This document shows positions 42,495 through 51,567 of a DNA stretch of 64,000 bases, in pieces. This stretch comes from Natronococcus sp. CG52 (GTDB lineage: Archaea > Halobacteriota > Halobacteria > Halobacteriales > Natrialbaceae). The notes beneath the pieces were generated by a model. The model was not told the origin of the DNA, did no database searches, and saw only the letters and a program-made list of their open reading frames with translations. The position numbers and the translations under genes were made by a program. Positions within the stretch are counted from its first letter, which is position 1; each line of letters opens with the position of its first letter. The stretch is from positions 1,488,001 to 1,552,000 of the forward strand of contig NZ_CP099391.1 in the NCBI RefSeq assembly GCF_023913515.1, in the 5' to 3' direction.

Positions 42495-43544
42495 ATGAGC
42501 CAGGAGTCGGAGTACAGCGAAGGGGACCTCAGAAACGTGGGGATGAGCCTCAAGCACGATCGAGAGTGGGACTACGAACTCGACCGCATCCTCGAGGCGA
42601 TCGAGGAGCGCGACGCGGCGAAGGTCGGGCTGCAGTTTCCCGAGGGGCTGAAACGACGCGGTCCGAAGGTCGCGGACGACCTTCGCGAACTCGCCGACGA
42701 CGACGTGACGTTCATGCTCTCGGGCCAGCCGTGTTACGGCGCCTGTGACCTCGACACGTATCTGATGAAACGCACCGACGTGTTCGTCCACTTCGGCCAC
42801 TCGCCGATGAAGAACACGGACAAGGTGATCTACGTCCCGCTGTTCTCGAACGTCGAAGTGCAGCCGATCATGGAGGAGGCTCTCGACACGCTCGAGGACC
42901 CCGAGGAGACCGAGGGCGTCGGCCTCGTCACCACGGCCCAGCACATGAACCGCTACGAGGAGATGACCGAGTTCCTGGAAGAACGAGGCTACGAGGTCCA
43001 GAGCCGTCGCGGCGACGACCGACTCACGCACGAGGGCCAGGTCCTGGGCTGCAACTACGCGAGCGCTGACGTACCCGCGGACCAGGTACTCTACGTCGGC
43101 GGCGGCAAGTTCCACCCGCTCGGTCTGGCGATGGAACACCCCGACAAACACGTCGTCATCGCCGACCCGGTCAACAACGTCGTCACTCCCGCGGACACGG
43201 AGAAATTCATGAAACAGCGCTACGGTGCGGTCCACCGCGCGATGGACGCCGAGAAGTGGGGCGTCATCTTCTGTACGAAGATCGGGCAGGGTCGCTGGGA
43301 GCAGGCCGAGCAGATTCTCGACGACAACGACAACGCCTACCTCATCACGATGGACGAGGTGACCCCCGACCGGCTCCGAAACTTCGACATGGACGCGTTC
43401 GTCAACACCGGCTGTCCGCGGATCACGACCGACGACGGCCCGCAGTTCCACAAGCCGATGCTGACGCCCGGCGAGTACGAGATCGCCGTCGGCAACAAGC
43501 CGCTCGAGGATCTCTCGTTCGACACGTTCCACGGCACCTGGTAG
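42495..43544 (+). CDS. dph2: diphthamide biosynthesis radical SAM-type enzyme Dph2
   Basis: A 349-aa enzyme starting diphthamide formation on a histidine of EF-2 by transferring the 3-amino-3-carboxypropyl group of SAM. The three cysteines binding the 4Fe-4S cluster are in SGQPCYGACDLDTYLM, VLGCNYASADV and FVNTGCPRITTDDG. The early motif KVGLQFPEGLKRRGPKVADD is typical. Archaeal Dph2 works as a homodimer. It is a single gene with its own promoter. Confidence 0.95.
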   Translation: MSQESEYSEGDLRNVGMSLKHDREWDYELDRILEAIEERDAAKVGLQFPEGLKRRGPKVADDLRELADDDVTFMLSGQPCYGACDLDTYLMKRTDVFVHFGHSPMKNTDKVIYVPLFSNVEVQPIMEEALDTLEDPEETEGVGLVTTAQHMNRYEEMTEFLEERGYEVQSRRGDDRLTHEGQVLGCNYASADVPADQVLYVGGGKFHPLGLAMEHPDKHVVIADPVNNVVTPADTEKFMKQRYGAVHRAMDAEKWGVIFCTKIGQGRWEQAEQILDDNDNAYLITMDEVTPDRLRNFDMDAFVNTGCPRITTDDGPQFHKPMLTPGEYEIAVGNKPLEDLSFDTFHGTW

Positions 43545-43685
43545 GACCCTACCGGAACCGTCGATCGAGGCTCCCGCTCAGTCGCCGTCCGGGTACTCCT
43601 CGGTGTTATTTCGCCGGTCTCTCCCCGTTTCGTCGACGGTTCATCGATAATCGATTTCACTCAACAAATCGGAGCCGCGTGTCGA

Positions 43686-44459
43686 TCAGTCGTGCGCTTC
43701 GTCGGCTGCATCGCTCGACACCTCGTCCGCTCGGACCTGGGTCAGAAGGTTGTAGCGACGGCAGACGTCGGTCCAGTCGACGACGTTCCACCACTCCTCG
43801 ACGTAAGCGCCGCGGTCGTTCTCGTACTGGAGGTAGTAGGCGTGTTCCCAGACGTCGAGGGTCAGGATCGGAATCGCACCCTGGTGAGCCAGTTCGTTCT
43901 GGGACTCGACCTGTCCGATCACCAGGAGGTCCGCGACGGGTTCGTAGAACAGCATCGCCCACCCGCCGCCTTCGACGTTCTCCGCGGCCGCGGTGAACTC
44001 GTCTCGGAACGCCTCGAACGAACCGAACTGCTCCTCGAGCGCCGAGCGCAGTTCGCCGTCGGGTTCGCCGCCGCCGTCGGGGCTCATGTTCTGCCAGAAG
44101 ACGGTGTGGTTGACGTGGCCGGAGAAATTAAAGGAGAAGTCCCGCTTTGCGGCCTTGATATCCTCGAAATCGCCGCCGGAGCGCATCTCCTCGAACTCAT
44201 CGAGCGCAGCGTTCGCCCCCTCCACGTACGCCTGGTGGTGCTCGCTGTGATGGAGTTCCACGATGCGCTCGTCGATGTGGGGCTCGAGCGCGTCGTACTC
44301 GTAGGGAAGTTCCGGTAGAGCGTACCGTCCGTTCTCCGTCGCGTCGGAGTCCTCCTCGGCCGTCGCGGTCGATCCCACTAGCGCGAGGCCGGTGAGCCCG
44401 CCGATCGTTTGGAGAACGTCGCGGCGTTGTCCCGTCGGGAGAATCGAGTCGTTCGTCAT
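43686..44459 (-). CDS. Fe/Mn superoxide dismutase with a Tat-like signal
   Basis: A 257-aa protein whose last ~210 residues are a complete Fe/Mn SOD: ELPYEYDALEPHIDERIVEL, metal ligands in VELHHSEHHQAYVEG, VNHTVFWQNMSPDGGG, LTLDVWEHAYYLQYENDRGA. The usual haloarchaeal SOD is ~200 residues and cytoplasmic. This one adds ~45 residues at the N-terminus with a twin-arginine signal (TGQRRDVLQTIGGLTGLALV, then GSTATAEED), so it is probably exported and dismutes superoxide outside the cell. The C-terminal ~30 residues are an acidic extension. Confidence 0.9.
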   Translation of the reverse strand: MTNDSILPTGQRRDVLQTIGGLTGLALVGSTATAEEDSDATENGRYALPELPYEYDALEPHIDERIVELHHSEHHQAYVEGANAALDEFEEMRSGGDFEDIKAAKRDFSFNFSGHVNHTVFWQNMSPDGGGEPDGELRSALEEQFGSFEAFRDEFTAAAENVEGGGWAMLFYEPVADLLVIGQVESQNELAHQGAIPILTLDVWEHAYYLQYENDRGAYVEEWWNVVDWTDVCRRYNLLTQVRADEVSSDAADEAHD

Positions 44460-44650
44460 GCGCTCTTGAGCTCGACGGTTCCGCCGATCAAAGTTTACCC
44501 GGAAATAGAAAGGATTGAAATTAACGGACGGATCAATGAGAGTAATCTCCCGGAGTCAATTCCTGTCGAAGGGCGATCTCCTCACTCGTTCGACTCACGG
44601 TACTCGCGGAGACAATAACACTTACCCAGTCGGTCCGCACATCCTCGAGT

Positions 44651-45484
44651 ATGACGCGAAGCGACTGGGACGACTGGCTCGTCCGCGACATCGAAGCGGC
44701 GACACCGGGCGGCGTTTCGATATGGTATCTCGGCTGTAACGGATTCGTACTCAAGGACCGCGAGGGAACGACGATCTTCATCGATCCCTACGTCGGCCTC
44801 GGCGATCCGCCACGAACCGTTCGCATGATTCCGGTGCCGTTCGATCCGGCGGACGTGGCCGAGACGGACGCGATCCTCGCGACCCACGAGCACACGGACC
44901 ACGTCCACGGACCGAGCCAGGCGCCGATCCTCGAGAACACCGGTGCGACCCTGTACGGACCGGACGACAGCCTGGCGGTCGCACGCGAGGACGAGAACTG
45001 GACCGAGGAGTGGGACATAACCGACGAGCAGTTCACCGAAGTTAGCGAAGGAGAGAGTCTCGACATCGGAGCGTTCACCCTTCATGTCGAGGAGGCACAC
45101 GATCCGGACGCGACCAATCCCGTCAGTTACGTCCTCGAGCACGACGCGGGAACGTTCTTCCACGGCGGCGACACGAAACCGACCGAGGAGTTCGAACGGA
45201 TCGGCGCGGAGTACGACATCGACCTCGGCGCGCTCGCCTTCGGTACCGTCGGCCAGATCCCCGACAAGGAGACGGGAGAGCCGAAACGGACGCGCTGGTA
45301 CAACGACGAGAACCAGATCGTCGAGGCGGCGGCCGCCCTCGAACTCGAGGCGCTCCTGCCGAGTCACTGGGACATGTGGCGCGGTCTGACCTCTGATCCG
45401 AAGGTGCTCCACCACCACGCGAAGAGTTTCGAGTACCCGCGCCGACTGGAACTCGTCGAGATCGGCGATCGCGTCGACCTCTGA
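44651..45484 (+). CDS. MBL-fold metallohydrolase (UlaG-like)
   Basis: A 277-aa metallo-beta-lactamase-fold enzyme. The HxHxDH motif is in AILATHEHTDHVHGPSQAPI; further ligands are in HVEEAHD and TFFHGGDTKPTEEF, and the final His in LLPSHWDMWRGL. The closest relatives I know are UlaG-type L-ascorbate-6-phosphate lactonases, whose 'SHWDMW' end is similar. The true substrate in haloarchaea is unknown. Cytoplasmic, apparently a single gene. Confidence 0.85.
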   Translation: MTRSDWDDWLVRDIEAATPGGVSIWYLGCNGFVLKDREGTTIFIDPYVGLGDPPRTVRMIPVPFDPADVAETDAILATHEHTDHVHGPSQAPILENTGATLYGPDDSLAVAREDENWTEEWDITDEQFTEVSEGESLDIGAFTLHVEEAHDPDATNPVSYVLEHDAGTFFHGGDTKPTEEFERIGAEYDIDLGALAFGTVGQIPDKETGEPKRTRWYNDENQIVEAAAALELEALLPSHWDMWRGLTSDPKVLHHHAKSFEYPRRLELVEIGDRVDL

Positions 45485-45515
45485 TACGTATATCAGAACT
45501 GATACTGTCCGCACA

Positions 45516-45526
45516 ATTTATAGTAA
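45516..45526 (+). promoter_or_regulatory. TATA box of the coiled-coil protein gene
   Basis: ATTTATAGTAA, about 27 nt before ATG 45548; a leaderless start. Confidence 0.6.
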
Positions 45527-45547
45527 TGGTCTGGTAACGTTGGCGCC

Positions 45548-47203
45548 ATGAGTAGCACCGCCGACACGGACGACGTGATCGAGGTCAGTGCCGATGGGTT
45601 GACCGTCCGAAAGCGGTTCGCGGCCGACGAGTTTCCCGTCCCGGCGATCAGGTTCGAGATCGAGTCGGACCACGACGAACCGGTCACATTCCGCCTCTCC
45701 GAGGAGATCCCCGAATCGTTCCCGATGGACAAGGTCGGATTCCACCCCGACTACTACAGCGACGACTGGACGGCGTTCCAGGACAACCACGTCGAGTTCA
45801 CCGGGACGCTCGAATCCGGCGAACCGCTCGTAACCGTCTACGGAATCCGGATCGACGACGAGAGCGTCGTGACCGAGTTCCTCACGGAGCCGACGGTCGT
45901 CGAGGTCAGTTCCGAGGACGCGGCCGACTCGGACGCCGACGCGATCAGCGACGACGTCATCGAGACGATCGTCGGAGACGACCGCAATCAGGCGGTCAAA
46001 GACATGATCTCGGGCGAGTCCGATTCCGTTCCGGGCCTCGAGGACGAGGAAGATCTGGATCTCGATCTCGAGGACGGCGTGGACTCGACCGACGAGGGAA
46101 CGGAGCGCGAGGACGACGAGCCGGACATCGCACTTGGGTTCGAAGAGGACGAGATCCCCGAAGCAGAGGAGGACGAGGCGATCGAAGCCGCGCCGCCGGA
46201 CGAGCAATCACTCGATCTCGGTCTGGAGACCGACGAAGCCGACGACGACCCGGAGCCGTCCGAACTCGATCTCGGCCTCGAGGACGACGCCGATATCGAG
46301 CCATCGGAAGACACCGCACCCGACGACGTCGAGACAGACACGGAGACCGCCGCCGAGGAGAGACCGGACGTCGACACCGAGGACGGAGACGGTGGTACGG
46401 AGACCGCAGTCGGTGACGACGACGCGGACGAGGCCGATCTCGAGGCCGGCGAAGCCGACGAGGAGCCGGCAGCCGAATCGCCGCCGACGGACGTCGAAGA
46501 CACTGACGCTGAACCGGCCACACCTGACGAGCCGCCCATAGCTGACGAGGACGAGGGCCTCGACGACGAGTCGACCGCCGAAGCGAACGAGACCGACGCG
46601 GCAGAAGACGAGTCCGCCGACGAACCCGCTATTGCACTCGAGGGTTCGATCGGCGATCGACTCGCAACCGAGATTCGCCAGGGAATCGTCGACGAGGAGG
46701 ATCTCGAGGTCCTCCGTTCGGAACTCCATCTCGAGCCTTCGGGGTCGGAGACCGCGAAGGTCGAGCATCTCCAGTCACGGGTCGAGGAGGTCGCCGCCTA
46801 CACCGACGCGCTGGAAGCGTTCCTCGACGAACAGGGAACCGGCGAACAGCTAATCGAAGAACTTCGAGACGAGTTGGCATCGTTCGAGGACGACATCGCC
46901 GCGATGGACGACCGACTCGAGGGCACCGAATCGCGCGTCGACGGTGTCGAAACCGACGTCGAGTCGCTGACCGACTGGACCGCCGACCTGGAAACCGATC
47001 TGGGCGAGGTCACGGACGACGTCGAGACCGTAGAGACCGACCTCGAAAACGTAAACGACGACGTCGAAACGGTCGACGAACGCGTCGACGACCTCGCAGA
47101 CGACGTGGACGACCTCGAGGACGATCTCGCGGACGTCCGGGAAGGGCTGACGGACATTCAGGACTGGCGCGATCAGCTTGGTTCGATGTTCTCGGACAGC
47201 TGA
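45548..47203 (+). CDS. acidic protein with N-terminal beta domain, disordered linker and C-terminal coiled coil
   Basis: A 551-aa protein I cannot assign. Residues 1-120 form a compact, probably beta domain (VIEVSADGLTVRKRFAADEF, then VTFRLSEEIPESFPMDKVGF). Residues about 125-360 are almost entirely Asp/Glu/Ala/Ser with little order. After a short helical domain (IGDRLATEIRQGIVDEEDLE), residues 430-545 are heptad-like repeats of the type VDDLADDVDDLEDDLADV, a long coiled coil. No signal or membrane segment. The design suggests a scaffold or tether. Own promoter. Confidence 0.75.
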   Translation: MSSTADTDDVIEVSADGLTVRKRFAADEFPVPAIRFEIESDHDEPVTFRLSEEIPESFPMDKVGFHPDYYSDDWTAFQDNHVEFTGTLESGEPLVTVYGIRIDDESVVTEFLTEPTVVEVSSEDAADSDADAISDDVIETIVGDDRNQAVKDMISGESDSVPGLEDEEDLDLDLEDGVDSTDEGTEREDDEPDIALGFEEDEIPEAEEDEAIEAAPPDEQSLDLGLETDEADDDPEPSELDLGLEDDADIEPSEDTAPDDVETDTETAAEERPDVDTEDGDGGTETAVGDDDADEADLEAGEADEEPAAESPPTDVEDTDAEPATPDEPPIADEDEGLDDESTAEANETDAAEDESADEPAIALEGSIGDRLATEIRQGIVDEEDLEVLRSELHLEPSGSETAKVEHLQSRVEEVAAYTDALEAFLDEQGTGEQLIEELRDELASFEDDIAAMDDRLEGTESRVDGVETDVESLTDWTADLETDLGEVTDDVETVETDLENVNDDVETVDERVDDLADDVDDLEDDLADVREGLTDIQDWRDQLGSMFSDS

Positions 47204-47307
47204 GTAGCCACTGAAAGCCGGTGTGCTCCCGTTCGCACAGTCGCGGTGCGATCGGTGTGAACATTTCAGTTGGTACTATCATCTCCGTTTCGCTGGAAAC
47301 GCAACTC

Positions 47308-47314
47308 GTTTATC
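47308..47314 (+). promoter_or_regulatory. TATA box of the HisG-like gene
   Basis: GTTTATC, about 27 nt before ATG 47338; leaderless. Confidence 0.5.
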
Positions 47315-47337
47315 CGTCGCTCGTTGAGAACTGATCG

Positions 47338-48261
47338 ATGGGTGAGACGATCCCGATCGCAGTTCCGCGGAAGGGCCGGCCGCTCGAGTGCGTGCTCGAT
47401 CGTATCGCTGCACGTCTCGACGTGCCGACCCTCGCGGACGACATCACGTCGACGCTTCGACACGAAAAAGCACGGACGAAAGGCACCGTCGACGCCGAGG
47501 AGGACGTGTACCATCGTCTCGCCACCTACAGTACCGTCGACGATCCGAACGAACCCGAGTACACGCTTCTTCGTGACGACCGCGCCGGGAAACCACGACG
47601 GATCGTCTTCGACAGCGTGACGATTCCGCTCGACGACGCAGATACCGTTTCAGAGGAGATGTCGGTCCAGCTCGTCGGTCGCGAAGAGCCGTTTCGCGCG
47701 CTGCGAACCCACGAGTTCGCGCTCGGGTTCGACAGCGCCGACCTGGTCCTCGAGGAGGTCGTCGGACTCCGGCCGGAGCCCCTCGACCGAATCGCCGACA
47801 TTAACGCCCGAATCGACCCCGTCGACACCGACGTGCGGGTCGTCACTGGTCTGGGAGATACCGTCTACCACACCCTGATGGCGACCCCCGAAACGGCGCC
47901 GCCGTCCGAATCGATCGACCGGGACTTTCTCGAGGCCTACGAGGGGCCGCTCTGTATCGAACCCCGGTACGAGCGACTGGTCCAGGCCGTCCTCGGCACG
48001 AAAACCCTCGACGGCGTCGAGTTCCACTACCCTGCGAACGGTCGCGAAGAAGAGGCGGCGATCGCCGAGACCGGCCTCGGCGTCTATCTGACGGTGACCG
48101 GCTCGACCGCCCGCGACCACGGCCTGTTGCTCGGCGAGCAGTTGTTCCCGAGCGAGACGGTGATGCTCGAGAACACGCCCGAGGTTACCGAGACGGTCGC
48201 CGCGGTCCGGTCAGTGCTGGCAAACGGTACTGCGGAGACGGAACTCGCAGTCACTCACTGA
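47338..48261 (+). CDS. HisG-like / type-2 periplasmic-binding-fold protein, uncharacterised
   Basis: A 307-aa cytoplasmic protein. The start IPIAVPRKGRPLECVLDRIA resembles the N-terminus of ATP phosphoribosyltransferase HisG (AVPxKGR). MSVQLVGREEPFRALRTHEF and ALGFDSADLVLEEVVGL fit the domain crossover of HisG-like binding-protein folds, while the C-terminal half (FLEAYEGPLCIEPRYERLVQ) is less recognisable. The HisG catalytic residues are not clear, so it may be a paralogue with another role. No his genes are adjacent. It is a single gene with its own promoter. Confidence 0.55.
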   Translation: MGETIPIAVPRKGRPLECVLDRIAARLDVPTLADDITSTLRHEKARTKGTVDAEEDVYHRLATYSTVDDPNEPEYTLLRDDRAGKPRRIVFDSVTIPLDDADTVSEEMSVQLVGREEPFRALRTHEFALGFDSADLVLEEVVGLRPEPLDRIADINARIDPVDTDVRVVTGLGDTVYHTLMATPETAPPSESIDRDFLEAYEGPLCIEPRYERLVQAVLGTKTLDGVEFHYPANGREEEAAIAETGLGVYLTVTGSTARDHGLLLGEQLFPSETVMLENTPEVTETVAAVRSVLANGTAETELAVTH

Positions 48262-48460
48262 TCCGTTCGGTTCTTCCTGTTTTCCTCGAATCACCGTCAT
48301 ACAGCCGTTAGAGCTTCGGCTACGCTAGTATTTGTAACCTGACTCGAGAAGCTGTATCGATCAAATTCGATATAGCATTACAGAGTTTATCTGTCCGGTG
48401 TCGGCCACCACAACGCTAACGAATTACACGTTTCGAATATGTCAGTTTCGCAGAGGCGCT

Positions 48461-49501
48461 CTACAGAAGCGAATAGATGTTCGCCTCGTAGACCGTCCGC
48501 ACCTGGTCGCCCCAGTTGTGCGTGTAGGTATCGATGACGTCGCTGGCGACGTCGCCGCGGAGGTACTTGACGACGCCGCGATCTCCCGTTCGATCCCGGA
48601 GGTGCGTCGTGAAGAAGTGTCTAAAGTAGTGGGGCGTCACGTTTTCCGTCGCACCTCCGCCCGTTCGATACCAGCCGCGTTCGCGAGCGTGTTTTTCGAC
48701 GATGGACCGAACGTCGGACGGCTGCAGTCGCTCTCCCCAGGCGCCCCTGGTGTTGAGGAACAGCGGCTCGGCCGGTGAAACCGGGTCCGGACGGATCGCT
48801 ACCCACTCGAGCAGCGCTCGTCGGAGTTCGGCGTCGACGGGAATCACCGTGTCCCGCTCGCGCTTGTTCGAGGCGCTTCGCTCCTCGCCGTTGACGATCC
48901 GACCGCGAGCGGGCTCCGCGGCGACGAACACCGACGCCGGACGGCGCTCGAGCTGGACGCGCGGCGTCCACTCGAGATCGAGTTCCGGCACCTCGAGGTG
49001 ACAATCCCGTAGGTCGAGATTACAGAGTTCGCCGACGCGCATCCCCGTTTTCAGGTGGGTGACGATCACGGCGCGCTCGAGCGGGTGGGAGACCGAATCG
49101 ACGAACGACCGCATCTCCGGCACCGAAATGTCCCGACGAGTCGGATTCGTGTCGATGGACTCCGAGAGTTCCTCCATCACCAGTACCATCGGATTTTCTT
49201 CGAAGACGCCGACCTGGGTCATGTAGTCGTAGAACCGGTTGAGATAGGACGCGTACGTCGCGATCGTGCTCGGTTCGAACCGATCGCGGAGCGAGTGCAC
49301 CCAGGCCATGCACTCGCGCCGGCCGATCGCGGAGACGCCCTCGCCGTCGTCGAAGCGGTCGCGAACGAACTCCTCGAACTGCCGGAGGACGCGCTCGTAG
49401 GCCACGAGCGTCCGTTCGCTCTTCCCGTGATAGCGCTGGTCGTCGAGGAAGTACGCGATCGGATCCGCGACCTCCTCGGGCGCGTCGGTCCTAGTTGCCA
49501 T
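48461..49501 (-). CDS. tyrosine recombinase / integrase
   Basis: A 346-aa recombinase. The N-terminal SAM-like DNA-binding domain is ERTLVAYERVLRQFEEFVRD. The catalytic residues are Arg in HLKTGMRVGELCNLDLRDCH, His-xx-Arg in TPHYFRHFFTTHLRD, and the Tyr nucleophile in VIDTYTHNWGDQV. It cuts and joins DNA in the manner of XerC/D. It overlaps the upstream DUF5805 gene by 11 bp, a pairing I recall in other haloarchaea. No tRNA or other phage genes are nearby, so it may be a chromosomal recombinase. Confidence 0.88.
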   Translation of the reverse strand: MATRTDAPEEVADPIAYFLDDQRYHGKSERTLVAYERVLRQFEEFVRDRFDDGEGVSAIGRRECMAWVHSLRDRFEPSTIATYASYLNRFYDYMTQVGVFEENPMVLVMEELSESIDTNPTRRDISVPEMRSFVDSVSHPLERAVIVTHLKTGMRVGELCNLDLRDCHLEVPELDLEWTPRVQLERRPASVFVAAEPARGRIVNGEERSASNKRERDTVIPVDAELRRALLEWVAIRPDPVSPAEPLFLNTRGAWGERLQPSDVRSIVEKHARERGWYRTGGGATENVTPHYFRHFFTTHLRDRTGDRGVVKYLRGDVASDVIDTYTHNWGDQVRTVYEANIYSLL

Positions 49502-49880
49502 CGTCCCCGACCATCGTGTATCCGCCGTGGCGACCGCTGTACCGAATTCGGTTCTCGGCCTGGAGCTGTTCCAGCGCGTCGTCGAGCCGCGACTCGATGT
49601 CGTCGCTGACCGCCTCGAGGAGTTCGTTCCACGAATACGTGTCAGACGAGAGTAATTCGAGGACGCGTGTTTCGAGGCCGTTACCCCGAGGGTTTTCGTC
49701 CGGAGAACCGGGTTCCTCGCGATCGCCCTCGAAGCCGCGACGGCCGGCCTGGACCATCGTTCGGACGTACTCGCTCTGACTCATCTCGAGATCGTCGGCG
49801 TGATCCTGCCACTCGGATTTCTGATAAGACGGGACGTAGGTCTTGACGACGGCGCGGGAAGTATCGGCCGAATCACTCAT
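49491..49880 (-). CDS. DUF5805 family protein, RHH-type and winged-helix parts
   Basis: A 129-aa protein. Residues 8-45 resemble a ribbon-helix-helix (VVKTYVPSYQKSEWQDHADD, then LEMSQSEYVRTMVQAGRRGF). After a polar linker a winged-helix-like domain follows (TRVLELLSSDTYSWNELLEA, then DDALEQLQAENRIRYSGRHG). ATG 49880 gives MSDSADTSRAVVK; an ATG at 49910 is possible. It overlaps the integrase gene by 11 bp and probably acts as its DNA-binding helper or regulator. Known to me only as DUF5805. Confidence 0.8.
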   Translation of the reverse strand: MSDSADTSRAVVKTYVPSYQKSEWQDHADDLEMSQSEYVRTMVQAGRRGFEGDREEPGSPDENPRGNGLETRVLELLSSDTYSWNELLEAVSDDIESRLDDALEQLQAENRIRYSGRHGGYTMVGDDGN

Positions 49881-49973
49881 ACACGACCGATCAAACTCCG
49901 AGACCTTCAATCCTCCTATTGAATGAGATAAGGGACGTTATCTTACTTGACGTCCCAAAATATGCGCCAGATT

Positions 49974-49984
49974 TAGTACTATAG
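49974..49984. repeat. TAGTACTATAG, copy 1
   Basis: Contains the palindrome TAGTACTA. First of three related elements in a 75-bp A/T-rich stretch upstream of the DUF5805-integrase operon. Confidence 0.5.
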
Positions 49985-50002
49985 GATTAGCTAAAGGTCG
50001 AT

Positions 50003-50014
50003 AGAGTACTATAG
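50003..50014. repeat. AGAGTACTATAG, copy 2
   Basis: Shares AGTACTATAG exactly with copy 1, 29-30 bp further out. Confidence 0.5.
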
Positions 50015-50038
50015 CTTGAGATCTAATTATCCGATTTG

Positions 50039-50046
50039 TAGTACTA
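50039..50046. repeat. TAGTACTA, copy 3
   Basis: The palindromic core only. With copies 1 and 2 it forms a cluster that could be recombinase or regulator sites. Confidence 0.45.
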
Positions 50047-51567
50047 CCAAACGAGATATTGATCGAAAAACACAGAGTTCCGGAGGTCGGACTCCGGTCG
50101 AGAACGGAACTCGCTCGGGTTCGAGAGGGGAAATCCGTGTGTCTGTCTCGTGGTAATTCGTCACTGTTCGTGCCGTCATCAGGTCGCAACTGTCCATCCG
50201 GCGACGAGCGGAGCACTCGTCCGCACGTCGACCTGTGGTAGTTTCTCTCGTCCGAACGAAGTGGCCGGCTTCGAGGTCCGTTCCTGCTAACCGGGAGCGT
50301 GCCAGAGACGGAACTCGAGAACGATTCCCCCTCCGCTACGGGGCTCGAAGCTTCCCGGGCCGGCCGGCAGTTCCGCCGGTGTCGTTCGACCGGAACAAAC
50401 TCCGAGATAGAAACCGCGTCTTTCAGGATTAGTACGCGCCCGTGAAGTCGCGTGTTGGCTTCCCGACGTCGGAGGTTGTGACACCCAACTCCTGACCTGA
50501 TCCAGTTCGACTCGTCGAACATCGGTCGCCGAGACGCATCGATTAGAGACAGCCGAGTATTTCTGACCGGATTCGGCGGCGCGGCGAGACTCCCGCGTCC
50601 CGGAGCTCTCGATTTCGAACGGAAGAGAGCCTATAGCAGCGCCACATAGCGTCGTGAGCGGGTTTGTTCGGATATCGAGGAGGGCGTTGAAGAACGCGAC
50701 TCGAGCGATCACTCGGCAATTCACGGTCGAAAGGCAACCGCAGAACCGACGAGCGAGGTCGTTCGTTCGACGTTCGTTCGATCGGCCTCATCGTCTCCGC
50801 CGCGGCTCCCGGTGGGTCCGAGCACTCCCGCGTGAACGCAGGTGCGCCGTTGCGGGAGTTGGTCGTGTCTTTCGGTCACTCCTACGCACGCAGTGCTCTC
50901 TGTCTCCTTACGACCCGGAACGAGGCACGGACGACGGGCCAGCAGACTTCTCTCGGACGGGACGGCGGCCCCGTATCAGAACCCCGTGGTTGGCCCGTTT
51001 GGCGACTGGACTCCGGTTCGAGCCGTCCGTCCCGGGGCGACGAAGACTACGCCAGTTCCCGTTTCCGTGGGTCGGAGAGGCGTCCGCCGATCGGGAGATT
51101 CCACACCGGATGAGTGCCGGTATTGCGAAGGTGATGGGTGACCAGACGAACGGGTCTCGTCGGTCCTGCTGGTCGAGCGTTCGATCAGCGGATTTCGCTT
51201 CCCGCCGGGCTGTCGCTATCGGTCATCGGCTCGTATCGCCAGAAGCCGGGTGGCACCCTCCGAGATCGAACGGCAGTTCTCGAGGAGATCGGACCGGCAG
51301 CGACGCGATCGAGAAGCGTTCGGCAATACTCTGATTCGAACAGAAGTGGGATGGAGATATTTACTATAATTCGAGTTCTTGTTAGATATCCCGGCGGTCC
51401 GAATCGGACGTGTGAATCATATACCGATATACAGAAAGATCGAAGACGGTGTCGGTCGAACTCGAGGACGATACGCCCGTCTGGGGGAGTGTAGGCCCTC
51501 GTTTATCGGGTCTTCGGTACCGAGCAGAAATCGGACTCGAGTGAAAACGGAACTCGTCGACGCGAAC

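Larger units (their letters stand above)
49881..51567. other. 1.7-kb gene-free region
   Basis: No frame on either strand gives a credible haloarchaeal protein: all long frames (for example 50654-51334, plus) are arginine/serine-rich and basic, the mark of shadow frames. The first ~150 bp are A/T-rich with the AGTACTA repeats. A hairpin-capable GTTCCGCCGGT...ACCGGAAC lies near 50368-50399. I see no tRNA, RNase P, 7S RNA or ORB-type origin motif. Confidence 0.6.

Noticed and set aside
50654-51334. 226-codon open frame on the plus strand in the gene-free region
   Set aside because: The product is strongly basic and Arg/Ser-rich, unlike every supported protein in the window, and has no recognisable motif, promoter or start context.
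49881-51567. Possible replication origin
   Set aside because: No orc1/cdc6 gene nearby and no ORB-like inverted repeats that I can see.
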